This document shows positions 41,213 to 49,695 of a stretch of DNA of 57,837 nucleotides, one piece after another. Made by a program: the position numbers and the translations under genes. Location: NCBI GenBank assembly GCA_011523385.1, contig WTGX01000031.1:1-57837 (forward strand), written 5' to 3'. Every line of letters starts with the position of its first letter. Position 1 is the first letter of the stretch. Source of the stretch: Nitrospira sp. Its GTDB lineage: Bacteria; Nitrospirota; Nitrospiria; Nitrospirales; UBA8639. The notes under the pieces are model-generated. The model was not told the DNA's origin. It saw only the letters and a list, made by a program, of their open reading frames with translations, and ran no database searches.

Positions 41213-42025
41213 GTGAAAGGCCACGAAATCGACATCGAGCAATACCGGATCACCGAAGAGCCGTTTTATGAGGAAATCAACGGCGAGACCGGGCTGGCCG
41301 ACATCGCGGCGCAACAGCATCTACCGGTGATGCTCAAAGGCCCGACGGGTTGCGGCAAGACCCGGTTCGTGCAACACCTGGCCTACCGGCTCAAGCGCCC
41401 GCTGATCACGGTGGCCTGCCATGAGGACCTGACCGCGTCGGACCTGGTGGGCCGGTATCTCCTCAAGGGCGAAGAGACCGTATGGATGGACGGCCCGCTG
41501 ACCCTCGGGGTGAAACACGGGGCCATCGTCTATCTGGATGAAATCGTCGAAGCCCGAAAAGACACCACCGTGGTCGTACACCCGCTCGGGGACGACCGCC
41601 GGTTTCTGCCGATCGAAAAACGCGGGCAGGTCATCGAAGCGGTCGATGACTTCATGCTCGTGATTTCCTACAACCCCGGCTACCAGAGCGTGCTCAAGGA
41701 ATTGAAGCAAAGCACGAAACAGCGGTTCATGGCGATCGAGTTCACGTATCCGCCCGCGGACGTTGAAACGAAAATTATCGAGCATGAAGCCGGCGTGGCC
41801 AAGGACGTGGCCCAACGGCTCGTCAAACTCGGGGGTAAGGTGCGGACCCTGCGCAACCACGGGCTCGAAGAAGGCGTCAGCACGCGACTGCTCATTTACG
41901 CCGGCACCCTCATGCGGCAAGGCGTGGCCCCGGAGCGGGCCTGCGAGGTGGCGGTCATCCAGCCCATCACGGACGACGCGGACATGCACCGCAGCATCCA
42001 GGAACTGGTGAAAGCGATCTTTTAA
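41213..42025 (+). CDS. CbbQ/NirQ/NorQ-type AAA+ ATPase
   Basis: The 270-residue MoxR-class AAA+ protein has Walker A GPTGCGKT, Walker B IVYLDEI, sensor [12 protein letters not shown] and the CbbQ_C region ([14 protein letters not shown]). The start is a GTG at 41213. CbbQ/NorQ proteins reactivate or mature partners (Rubisco, NO reductase, others) together with a VWA-domain CbbO/NorD protein. No such partner follows here, so this copy is an orphan in the window and its client is unknown. Confidence 0.88.
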   Translation: MKGHEIDIEQYRITEEPFYEEINGETGLADIAAQQHLPVMLKGPTGCGKTRFVQHLAYRLKRPLITVACHEDLTASDLVGRYLLKGEETVWMDGPLTLGVKHGAIVYLDEIVEARKDTTVVVHPLGDDRRFLPIEKRGQVIEAVDDFMLVISYNPGYQSVLKELKQSTKQRFMAIEFTYPPADVETKIIEHEAGVAKDVAQRLVKLGGKVRTLRNHGLEEGVSTRLLIYAGTLMRQGVAPERACEVAVIQPITDDADMHRSIQELVKAIF

Positions 42026-42059
42026 GCAACCTTGTCGGTTGACCTTCCTCTGTCTTTAA

Positions 42060-42098
42060 ACAATTCCCCTTCTTTGTAAGGAGGGGCAAGGGGAGGTG
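42060..42098. repeat. Half copy of family D element
   Basis: TTCCCCTTCTTTGTAAGGAG and GGGCAAGGGGAGGTGAAAG match one end of the 44000-44098 element. Only one arm is present. Confidence 0.7.
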
Positions 42099-42130
42099 AA
42101 AGACAGGAGCCTCGGCTCTACATTCTCCGC

Positions 42131-43009
42131 ATGTCCGAACCACAAAACCTTATCGCCGTCGTCTACGACTTCGATCACACCCTGAGCCCGCAGTACATGC
42201 AGGATCAGACGATCCTGCCGCACGCAGGGATCGATCCGCAGGCCTTCTGGCAAAGCTGCACCGCGCTCATCACACAACAAGGCTACGACCAGGAACTCGC
42301 TTATATGAAGCGGATGCTGGAGCACGACGCGATCCGCACCCTTTCCAACCGGGACCTCCAAGGGATGGGCACGCAACTCACGTTTTTCCCCGGCATCCCC
42401 GACTGTTTCGGCGAATTGAACGCCATCATCCAACAACCCAAATATCAGGAATGGGACATTCATTTGGAACACTACGTCGTCAGTTCGGGGTTGGAAGCGA
42501 TCCTGGCAGGCAGCGAGATCGCGAAGTGGACCAAAGCCATCTGGGGATGCCAGTTCGATGAAGCCGGCGGGCACATCAGTTTCCCCAAGCGCACCATCAG
42601 TCATACGCAAAAAACGCAATATCTCTTCCGGGTCAACAAAAACCTGCTGGACCCGGCTCAGGACGTGAACGACCACATGCCGGAAGAAGCCAGGCGCGTG
42701 CCGTTCCCGCATATGATCTACGTGGGCGACGGCCCGACCGACGTGCCGTGTTTCACCGTCATCAAGAAGCACGGAGGTCTCGCCGTGGCCGTGTACAACC
42801 CGGACGATCCCACGCGCCGGTCATTCAAAAAATGTTACGACCTTGCGCACCATGCCGACCGCGTGCATTTCATGGCCCCGGCCGATTATCGTAGCGGGAG
42901 CCCACTCCGCCTGATTCTGGAACAACACCTCACCGAAATCGCCGACGGCATCGTCGAACGCCGCCGCCGCGCCATCGCCGCCACCCGCGTCGCCGCCCCC
43001 CCGCCGTGA
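42131..43009 (+). CDS. HAD-superfamily phosphatase
   Basis: The 292 residues start with the HAD nucleophile motif VVYDFDHTLSPQ. Later blocks are YVVSSGLEAIL (motif II Ser), KRTISHTQKTQYLFR (motif III Lys) and YVGDGPTDVPCF (motif IV). It is a haloacid-dehalogenase-like hydrolase, probably a small-molecule phosphatase. The C-terminal ~20 residues are rich in Arg and Ala and look like read-through into repeat-like sequence before the TGA. Substrate unknown. Confidence 0.85.
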   Translation: MSEPQNLIAVVYDFDHTLSPQYMQDQTILPHAGIDPQAFWQSCTALITQQGYDQELAYMKRMLEHDAIRTLSNRDLQGMGTQLTFFPGIPDCFGELNAIIQQPKYQEWDIHLEHYVVSSGLEAILAGSEIAKWTKAIWGCQFDEAGGHISFPKRTISHTQKTQYLFRVNKNLLDPAQDVNDHMPEEARRVPFPHMIYVGDGPTDVPCFTVIKKHGGLAVAVYNPDDPTRRSFKKCYDLAHHADRVHFMAPADYRSGSPLRLILEQHLTEIADGIVERRRRAIAATRVAAPPP

Positions 43010-43018
43010 CGGGGAGAA

Positions 43019-43205
43019 GGGGACGGCCGGAGCCTGCCCTGCCTGTCCTGAGCTTGCCCTGAGCGAAGCGAACGGGCGAAGTCGAAGGAAGCGAAGCCGA
43101 AGGGTGCCGTCCCGAATGAACCACGGGCGTTTTCCTGCGGACAACCACGGGGGGTTGTCCCTACGTTATTGTCGTTGTAGGGGACGGCCCCCGTGCCGTC
43201 CCGAA
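43019..43205. repeat. Cluster of dispersed repeats (family A and CCGTCCC types)
   Basis: From 43019 the sequence holds several family A units (CCTGTCCTGAGCTTGCCCTG, GCGAACGGGCGAAGTCGAAG, GCGAAGCCGAAGGG) and a flanking GGACGGCC...GTGCCGTCCC inverted pair. A second pair is at 43176-43205. The stretch between the HAD gene and the secreted protein gene has no other feature. Confidence 0.7.
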
Positions 43206-43293
43206 CGCATCCGGTACCCGCAAATGATTGCGAAAACGCTACGAGAGCGGTAAAGTAACGCCGGAGACGAGCATTTGCCGAGGCAGGTGTATC

Positions 43294-43938
43294 ATGACCA
43301 GGAAACCATCATCCGCACATGGCGCACATCGCGTTGACCGATCCCTCAACAGCATCGGCCTCGCCATGCTCCTGCTCGCCCTCGTGATGCCCTCAGTGAC
43401 CGCAGGGAAAGAAGACAAAAGCTTCACGCCCCAGGCAGCCACAAAGGAGAGTGAAGGAAACGTGACCGCCACGACCGAACTGATGGCGCTGGATCAGGAA
43501 AATTGGCAGCGCCCCCAATCCGCCTTCAAATGGATCGCCATGGCCCGGGACATCAAGGTGCCCTGGGACACGTTCGGCCGGCAAGGATGGATGACGGATG
43601 ACGCCTACGTGGAACCCGTGGACCCCGGCGCGTCCGAATTTCCGGCGGACACGGACATCTTCTATCTCGTCTTTGCGGTCTCGGCCCTCGACGCGCCCTC
43701 GCAATACCGGGCGGCATGGTTTCACATGCCGGACGGAAAGACTCCGTCAGAAGAATTGACGGGCACCGACGCCCTGTTCATGGAAATGAATGAAAAGGCG
43801 GGATACCTGGAAATCTACCGGCCCGAAGGCGGCTGGAAAAAAGGCAAGTATCTCGTCAAGCTCTATTTTGAAAGTCCCGGCCAGGACCTGTACGACCCCA
43901 ACGTAATCGGCACCATGGAATTCACGATCACGGAGTGA
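43294..43938 (+). CDS. Secreted protein of unknown function
   Basis: The start at 43294 gives 214 residues with a signal peptide (basic N-terminus, LAMLLLALVMPSVTA, cleavage near residue 38). An upstream GTG/ATG extension to 43228 would move the hydrophobic core away from the N-terminus. The mature domain is acidic, with IFYLVFAVSALDAPSQYRAAWFHM and a C-terminal KYLVKLYFE...GTMEFTI typical of an Ig-like or beta-sandwich fold. I do not recognise a family. Periplasmic or outer-membrane location is likely. Confidence 0.65.
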   Translation: MTRKPSSAHGAHRVDRSLNSIGLAMLLLALVMPSVTAGKEDKSFTPQAATKESEGNVTATTELMALDQENWQRPQSAFKWIAMARDIKVPWDTFGRQGWMTDDAYVEPVDPGASEFPADTDIFYLVFAVSALDAPSQYRAAWFHMPDGKTPSEELTGTDALFMEMNEKAGYLEIYRPEGGWKKGKYLVKLYFESPGQDLYDPNVIGTMEFTITE

Positions 43939-43999
43939 TCGGCTGCGCGGCGTCCCGCTCGATCAGCACACCAGCGAGCTGTGACCGGCCCGCCTTCTT

Positions 44000-44098
44000 C
44001 CCCTCCTTTGTAAGGAGGGGCAAGGGGAGGTAGAGGCCTTCGTAGCCATCCGACGAGAGGGCTCTACCCCACCTATCCTCCCCTTACAAAGGGGAGGG
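44000..44098. repeat. Family D palindromic element, MITE-like (99 bp)
   Basis: CCCCTCCTTTGTAAGGAGGG at the left and CCCCTTACAAAGGGGAGGG at the right, with GGGGAGGTAGAGG and CTCTACCCC just inside. It is the reverse-complement arrangement of the element at 26905-27021. Confidence 0.85.
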
Positions 44099-44127
44099 AC
44101 AAAGCATGTGCAATGCGGGCGAGGGTT

Positions 44128-45729
44128 TTAAGACGACGCGCGGCGCGTCGCCGGGCGGGACCGCAACAGTTCTTCCAGGGTCAGCAGGGCGTCCCGGCCC
44201 GAGTTGGCTTCCAGGCCCTTGGACAGGCTCTGGTCCGCGTACGTATGGCCGTGATCCTGCGTGGCGCTTTGACTCAGACTGCCGGACCAGGGCCGCGGGT
44301 CGCGGCTCCCGTGTTTTCGGTTCCAGGCCGCGAGGCATGCCTTCGCAATCAGTTTGTTCAGCGGCGCGGGGTTGTACAGCATCTTCTTGATGTTCCACGG
44401 CGTGAGGCTGAGGGGGTTGTAGCCCGCCGACAGATAGCCGTCGGACAACAACCGTTGTTCCAGGTCCGTATTCGGCTGAACGCCAAGAAAGAACATCAGC
44501 GGGAACACCCGATCCTCCCCGAGAATCGACGCCACCACCTTATACGACTCGATACTTTGTAAAAGCGTTTCTTCGGTTTCCTCCGGCGAGTTGAGCGAAT
44601 AATTCAGGATCACGCGGCCCGCGAATCCCGCCTCCTGCAAATACCGGCAGCCGTCATACAGGTGTTCCAGCTTGAAGCCCATGTGCAAACTGTTCAACAC
44701 CTGCTGCGAACCCGCGGTAATCGCCACTTCCAGGTCGCCCACGCCGGACCGGACCATCAGCTTCGCCAGGTCCGCGGAAATCAGCGACGTGCGCACGTAC
44801 CCCGACCATTCAATAGCCAGGCCCTCACGAATAATCCGTTCCAGGATCTCCGTGCATTGCGGATACGCATCTTTCCCCGTAATGAACTGCGCGTCCGTAA
44901 ACCAGAACCGCCGCGCACCCCATTGATGATAATACTGCGCAATGTCATGCACCACGTTCTCAGGCGGCCGGTACCGCACGCGCTTGCCCTCGATGTACGG
45001 ATACAAACAAAACGCGCAGTCATACGGGCAGCCCCGTTTCGTCTGCACCCCGATACACTCGCTCACGTATTCGCGGTACTGCGGAAAAATCGACGTCAGG
45101 TACGGCAGGTCCACCGTCAATGAGTCCAGCAAAGCCGGCGTATGCTTCTCGCCCTTGGTCACGCGCCCGTGCTCCCGGACGATGAACCGCTCATCCGTCA
45201 GCGGCTCGTTGTTCAACGTCTTGAGGATCGCGTCCTCGCCTTCGCCCAAAATGCCCAGCGTGTGATCGGGGAGCCGTTCGATCAACTGGTCCGCGAACGC
45301 GGTAAACGCTCCGCCGCCGATCATCAACCGCACGTCCGGAAACTCCTTGTGCACGAGCCACGGGTACGAGAGGTTCCGGCGGATGTCCTGATAATAGCGA
45401 TACAGGTTGCGCAGGCCCTGGACCGACGCCGCCACGCGCTTCAGGGGATTGCTCGCATAATAGAAATTGAACGCCTGCTCCAGCGACGCGTCGCCTTCAT
45501 GCGGCGAAAAAATCTGGATGTCGCGCCACGAAAAACACACGAGGTCCGGCCGGAACGATTGCACGGTCTCCCGCAACGCGCGCGAGCGGCCGGCCGTCGG
45601 AAACAGCGACAGGTCCAGGATCTGCTGGCGGACCTCCGGCCGGCGCCGGTGAATGAAATCGGCCAGATACGTAATGCCGGTGGGATACACCTTCTTACAC
45701 GGCAGGAACACGTAGAGAACGGAATCCAT
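44128..45729 (-). CDS. B12-binding-domain radical SAM protein
   Basis: The 533-residue protein (ATG at 45729; a GTG at 45732 is also possible) has an N-terminal cobalamin-binding-like Rossmann domain (LYVFLPCKKVYPTGITYLADFI, PDLVCFSWRDIQIF, LMIGGGAF). A radical SAM barrel follows with the cluster motif CPYDCAFC and GARRFWFTDAQF. Such enzymes carry out methylations or rearrangements. It lies 6 bp downstream of the UbiE-type methyltransferase gene and is probably cotranscribed. The reaction is not predictable from sequence; a link to quinone or lipid chemistry is inferred from the neighbour. Confidence 0.85.
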   Translation of the reverse strand: MDSVLYVFLPCKKVYPTGITYLADFIHRRRPEVRQQILDLSLFPTAGRSRALRETVQSFRPDLVCFSWRDIQIFSPHEGDASLEQAFNFYYASNPLKRVAASVQGLRNLYRYYQDIRRNLSYPWLVHKEFPDVRLMIGGGAFTAFADQLIERLPDHTLGILGEGEDAILKTLNNEPLTDERFIVREHGRVTKGEKHTPALLDSLTVDLPYLTSIFPQYREYVSECIGVQTKRGCPYDCAFCLYPYIEGKRVRYRPPENVVHDIAQYYHQWGARRFWFTDAQFITGKDAYPQCTEILERIIREGLAIEWSGYVRTSLISADLAKLMVRSGVGDLEVAITAGSQQVLNSLHMGFKLEHLYDGCRYLQEAGFAGRVILNYSLNSPEETEETLLQSIESYKVVASILGEDRVFPLMFFLGVQPNTDLEQRLLSDGYLSAGYNPLSLTPWNIKKMLYNPAPLNKLIAKACLAAWNRKHGSRDPRPWSGSLSQSATQDHGHTYADQSLSKGLEANSGRDALLTLEELLRSRPATRRASS

Positions 45730-45735
45730 CACGCC

Positions 45736-46545
45736 TCACCCCCCGTTCATCCTGAGCCCTTCGACTACGCTCAGGACAGGCTTCACGGCCACGTGAATGG
45801 CCACGATCCCGCCGGTCAGGTTCTGATAGTCAACCCGCGCGAACCCGGTCTCGCGCAACATCGCAGCCAACCCCTCCTGATCCGGAAACGTGCGGATGGA
45901 TTCAGGCAAATAGCGATACACGTCCGTATGGTCCCTGGCCACCCAGGCACCGATCGCGGGCAGGAGATGAAACGAATACCAGTCATAGGCGCGCCGGAGC
46001 CACGCTGGCACCGGCCGGGAAAATTCGAGGCATACGAAACGGCCTCCCGGTTTCAGCACGCGGTAAATCTCACGAAAGGCCTGCGGCCGGTCGCCCACGT
46101 TCCGAATGCAGAACCCCGCGGTGACCGCGTCGAACGTGTCGTCGCGGAACACGATCCGTTCCGCGTTCCCGCGGAAACACGCGATGCGGGAGGCCAGGCC
46201 GCGCCGGGCGATCTTCGCGACGCCTACGCGCAGCATGGCGAAGTTCAAATCCATCGCCACCACCCGGCCGTGCTCGCCCATGCGGCGATCCAGCAAGAGG
46301 GCCAGGTCACCCGTGCCCGCGCCCAGGTCCAGGGCGCGCCCGTGCGTCCGGGCAGGGACCAGGTTCGCGGCCAACGCCTTCCAACGGTGATGAAGTCCAA
46401 AACTGAGCAGGGAATTATTCAGATCGTACCGGGTGGCGATCGCCGTAAACATGCGCTGCACGGCCTGTTCGCGCGACGCGCCGGACCATTGCGACACGGC
46501 CTTGCCTGAGGAAACATCGGCGGCGTGTTCCACGGAGGGCATCAT
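45736..46545 (-). CDS. UbiE/MenG-type methyltransferase
   Basis: From the ATG at 46545 the protein has 269 residues. UbiE family blocks are MFTAIATRYDLNNSLLSFGLH, LDLGAGTGDLALLLD (SAM motif I), AGFCIRNVGDRPQAFREIYRVLKPGGRFVCLEFS and the C-terminal GGIVAIHVAVKP. It methylates the ring of ubiquinone or menaquinone precursors. The last ~10 residues (PVLSVVEGLRMN) come from a family A repeat (45751-45781), so the native protein ended near AVKP. It forms an operon with the radical SAM gene. Confidence 0.88.
   Translation of the reverse strand: MMPSVEHAADVSSGKAVSQWSGASREQAVQRMFTAIATRYDLNNSLLSFGLHHRWKALAANLVPARTHGRALDLGAGTGDLALLLDRRMGEHGRVVAMDLNFAMLRVGVAKIARRGLASRIACFRGNAERIVFRDDTFDAVTAGFCIRNVGDRPQAFREIYRVLKPGGRFVCLEFSRPVPAWLRRAYDWYSFHLLPAIGAWVARDHTDVYRYLPESIRTFPDQEGLAAMLRETGFARVDYQNLTGGIVAIHVAVKPVLSVVEGLRMNGG
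45751..45781. repeat. Family A repeat at the 3' end of the UbiE-type gene
   Basis: CCTGAGCCCTTCGACTACGC then TCAGGACAGGC. It is translated as PVLSVVEG in the C-terminal tail. Confidence 0.85.
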
Positions 46546-46625
46546 GCAAACAGTAAGCACCGGCCCTCCGGATTTGTCAAGGCAAAGGGGGGGGAGAACG
46601 CGGGGGCGAAACCCCGCAAAAAGAC

Positions 46626-46740
46626 ACTAGATCCTCGATTACAAATGTCGAGGATGACAGAAGGAGACAAAGGCAAAAATGAAAACCCCTGGATCTGCGA
46701 TCACCCTTTCTGTCATTCCTGCGAAAGCAGGAATCCAGCG
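46626..46740. repeat. Family C repeat units
   Basis: GATCCTCGATTACAAATGTC with GAGGATGACAG, then TGTCATTCCTGCGAAAGCAG with GAATCCAG. Both are short hairpins with the family C ends. Confidence 0.75.
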
Positions 46741-46837
46741 TCTTTCTTTTCACGGACAAAGGGAAAAAACAAAACCCCTGGATCCCTTGTAGATTGCCTG
46801 GCTCCTCGATCAAGTCGGGAATAACAGCACCGGCATG

Positions 46838-46921
46838 GTCATTCTGAGCGAAGCGAAGAATCTGCTTTTTAGGCACTTGGTATGGTAACAACGAGATTCT
46901 TCGCCTCCGGCTCAGAATGAC
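46838..46921. repeat. Family B palindromic repeat
   Basis: GTCATTCTGAGCGAAGCGAA...GAATCT at the left and AGATTCTTCGCCTCCGGCTC, AGAATGAC at the right form near-perfect inverted ends around a ~30-base core. Confidence 0.85.
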
Positions 46922-47027
46922 ATGACGCCCGGCATGACAAACTACTTACAAGGTCGCTATAATGACCGCTTCGCAATTCACACTGGCAGATCGATCGTGA
47001 TGACAATCCACCAGAGGGAGACCAACC

Positions 47028-49499
47028 ATGAAAAAACCCCAGGCCCATTCCAAGAGAACAATAAAGGATTGCTGGAAACACGGAATAAAGTGGCTCGCAC
47101 TACTACCATTGGTGATCGTGATGGGCGCGGGGGAAGCTGCCGCACAGCCTGTCCTGAGCGGAGTCGAAGAGAGTGACGCCGGCACATCTCAAAGTTCCAG
47201 CGTCTCCGACATCCATCGCTTGCAGGAAGTCGTGGTCACGGCCACCAGGCGGACCGAAACGGTCATGGACGTGCCCTTTTCCGTCAACGTGCAGGAAGAG
47301 ACCGACATCCAGCGACTCAACACCTTCAACCTGGAAGGGCTTTCCCGGAACATCGCCGGCTTGAACATCCAGAACCTGGGGCCCGGGCAGAGCGTCGTGA
47401 ACATCCGCGGGATTTCATCCGGCCAGATCGTGCGCGACCAGCCCGGCGTCAAGGAGCAAGTGGGCGTCTATCTGGACGACACGCCGATTGCAATCTCGCT
47501 GTTCACCCCGGACTTGGACCTCTACGACGTCCAACGTGTGGAAACCCTGCGGGGCCCGCAGGGTACGCTGTTCGGCTCCGGGTCCATCGGCGGCACCGTG
47601 CGGTACGTCACCAACAAGCCGCAAATCGGGGTCAAGGACGTGCGGACGCAATTCGACCTCAACACCATCGACAGCGGCTCGTCAGGCGGGCACGTCAAGG
47701 CGGCCTTCAACGCGCCCCTGGGCGACAACGCGGCCGTGCGGGTGGTGGGCTACGGTACCAGGTACGGCGGGTTCATCGACGCCCTGCGGGTCACGGGCGA
47801 AACGGACGACAACGTCAACGACGGCGGCCGCTTCGGCGCGCGCGCGTCCGTGCTGTGGCAACCCACCGCGAACGTCACCATCACCCCCCGGCTGGTCTAT
47901 CAGAACATCGACATGGACGGCTTCAACCGTGAAGAATTCTTCAACCTGTTCGCCAATCCGTATTCCACGTCGCGGCCCCGCGTGCAGCTCGGGAAGCGCC
48001 AGCAATTCCTGCTGCTGGAGGAGGCATTTGAAGATGAGACCATGCTGCTCGACAACACCGTCAAATGGAATCCGAACGACCGCATCGAGGCGACCTACGT
48101 CGTCAGCTATACCAAGCGCAACCTGCTGGTCAGCCGGGACGCCAGCGCGCTGGCCGGCAGTGTGGCGGTCGATATCGGATTTCCGCCGGAAGGCGTGCTC
48201 ATCCCGTCCAACCTGCGGGACACCACCGAATTGGAGCAGATGACCCATGAAGTGCGGGTCAGTTCCACCGACACCGGTCCGTTCCAATGGCAGGCAGGCG
48301 TCTTTTATTCCAACATCAAACGCGACTATTCCCAGCGCCTGCCCATGTCCGGGTGGGACCGGACCCATACAAATGCCGGAAGCCCGCTCGGGGCGTTGGA
48401 GGATTCCAGAAACGGCTTCAACACCATGGATTCGCCGTATGTGTCGGATCTGACCTACGATCTCAGTCAGATCGCGGTCTTCGGCGAGGCCACCTACATG
48501 CTCTTCGATCGCTTGGGCCTGACCGCCGGGTTGCGCTGGTACGACTGGGAGGAGGACAAGACCTTCAGATCGGGCGGGGCCTTCTCCAATTCGGCGGCGC
48601 AAAACCAGGCCGTGACCGTGTCCTCCAACGGGTTCACGCCCCGGTTCATGGTCAACTACGACGTGACGGACCGCGTGGCCGTCAACGCGCAGGCGTCACG
48701 GGGATTCCGGCTGGGCGGCGTGAACGACCCGTTGAATGCGCCGCTGTGCAGGGCTGACTATGACACCTACCGTGGATACCAGCGGTTCAAGGACGAGACC
48801 CTGTGGAACTACGAGGTCGGGCTCAAATCCTCATACGACAAGGTGACGCTGAATGCCTCGCTGTTCTATGCCGACATCAGCAACCTGGGCGTGAACGTGG
48901 ATGCCGGTGAATGTTCATCGCGGGTGACCATCAGCGTACCCGAAGCCCACAGCATGGGAGGAGAATTGGAGTTAGCCGTGCATCCCACGGACGCCCTGCT
49001 GGTGACGTTTGCCGGCAGCTACGTGGAGGCGGAATTCGATTCCACGGTCGCCAACGTGCCCGGCATCAAGGACGGCAACCGCATCCCCTCCGTGCCCAAC
49101 TGGCAACTTTCCGCGGTGGCCACGTACACGTTCCCGGGCCTCTTCCAGTCCGAGGAGAGTTACGTCACCGCCTCCTGGCAGTACGTCGGCAGCCAGTTCA
49201 CCCAACCCGGCGATCAGGAAAGCTCAAGATACCCGTCCAGACTCATTACCGGTCTGACCGGAGCAGACATGGCTTCTGACTTGAATTTCCGGGACCGGAT
49301 GGAGCTGGACCCATATCACCTGCTCAACCTGAATACGGGCCTGCTGTACGACACGTGGGAAGTCATGCTCTACATCAAGAACATCACGGACGAAAACCCG
49401 CAACTCTCCTTCGACCGTGAACGCAACGGCGCCGCCCGCCTGGCCTATCGCGTGGGCCAACCCCGCACGTTCGGCATCCTCACCCGCTTCTATTTTTAG
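47028..49499 (+). CDS. TonB-dependent outer-membrane receptor
   Basis: The 823-residue protein has a long signal peptide (WLALLPLVIVMGAGEAAAQ), a TonB box-like EVVVTATRR, a plug domain (VPFSVNVQEE to LRGPQGTLFGSGSIGGTVRYVTNKP) and a 22-strand-type barrel ending in the outer-membrane sorting residue F (GILTRFYF). GGGAGA precedes the ATG. It imports a siderophore, cobalamin or other scarce substrate across the outer membrane; the ligand is not evident. A family A repeat (47149-47170, read PVLSGVEE) lies exactly at the signal peptide end, so the mature N-terminus is repeat-encoded. Confidence 0.93.
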   Translation: MKKPQAHSKRTIKDCWKHGIKWLALLPLVIVMGAGEAAAQPVLSGVEESDAGTSQSSSVSDIHRLQEVVVTATRRTETVMDVPFSVNVQEETDIQRLNTFNLEGLSRNIAGLNIQNLGPGQSVVNIRGISSGQIVRDQPGVKEQVGVYLDDTPIAISLFTPDLDLYDVQRVETLRGPQGTLFGSGSIGGTVRYVTNKPQIGVKDVRTQFDLNTIDSGSSGGHVKAAFNAPLGDNAAVRVVGYGTRYGGFIDALRVTGETDDNVNDGGRFGARASVLWQPTANVTITPRLVYQNIDMDGFNREEFFNLFANPYSTSRPRVQLGKRQQFLLLEEAFEDETMLLDNTVKWNPNDRIEATYVVSYTKRNLLVSRDASALAGSVAVDIGFPPEGVLIPSNLRDTTELEQMTHEVRVSSTDTGPFQWQAGVFYSNIKRDYSQRLPMSGWDRTHTNAGSPLGALEDSRNGFNTMDSPYVSDLTYDLSQIAVFGEATYMLFDRLGLTAGLRWYDWEEDKTFRSGGAFSNSAAQNQAVTVSSNGFTPRFMVNYDVTDRVAVNAQASRGFRLGGVNDPLNAPLCRADYDTYRGYQRFKDETLWNYEVGLKSSYDKVTLNASLFYADISNLGVNVDAGECSSRVTISVPEAHSMGGELELAVHPTDALLVTFAGSYVEAEFDSTVANVPGIKDGNRIPSVPNWQLSAVATYTFPGLFQSEESYVTASWQYVGSQFTQPGDQESSRYPSRLITGLTGADMASDLNFRDRMELDPYHLLNLNTGLLYDTWEVMLYIKNITDENPQLSFDRERNGAARLAYRVGQPRTFGILTRFYF
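47149..47170. repeat. Family A repeat at the signal peptide cleavage region of the TonB receptor gene
   Basis: CCTGTCCTGAGCGGAGTCGA followed by AG; read PVLSGVEE directly after AAAQ. Confidence 0.75.
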
Positions 49500-49582
49500 G
49501 TCGAGGTGGTCACTGCAAGCGTCATGAGGCATGTCCCTGCCCCCGAGCAGGGATGACGCGGCTACGCAGACAAAAAAGACAA

Positions 49583-49617
49583 CCCCCCTGAATCCCCGAT
49601 CGAGCCGGGCATGACAG
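49583..49617. repeat. Family C repeat fragment
   Basis: CCCCTGAATCCCCGATCGAG followed by CCGGGCATGACAG; one arm only. Confidence 0.55.
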
Positions 49618-49695
49618 ATAAAGGCAGTATTTGATTTATAAGTATAAAACTGGCATAGTCAGGCGCCCGCGCCAACAGGCGCGGGTCAGGTCCCT

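Larger units (their letters stand above)
46546..47027. other. Repeat-rich intergenic region before the TonB receptor
   Basis: No gene is supported. It contains family C units (46626-46660 and 46711-46738) and one complete family B element (46838-46921). Two divergent transcription units start on either side, so both promoters should lie here. A TATAAT-like box (GCTATAATG, near 46957) precedes the receptor gene, but no good -35 partner was found. Confidence 0.6.
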
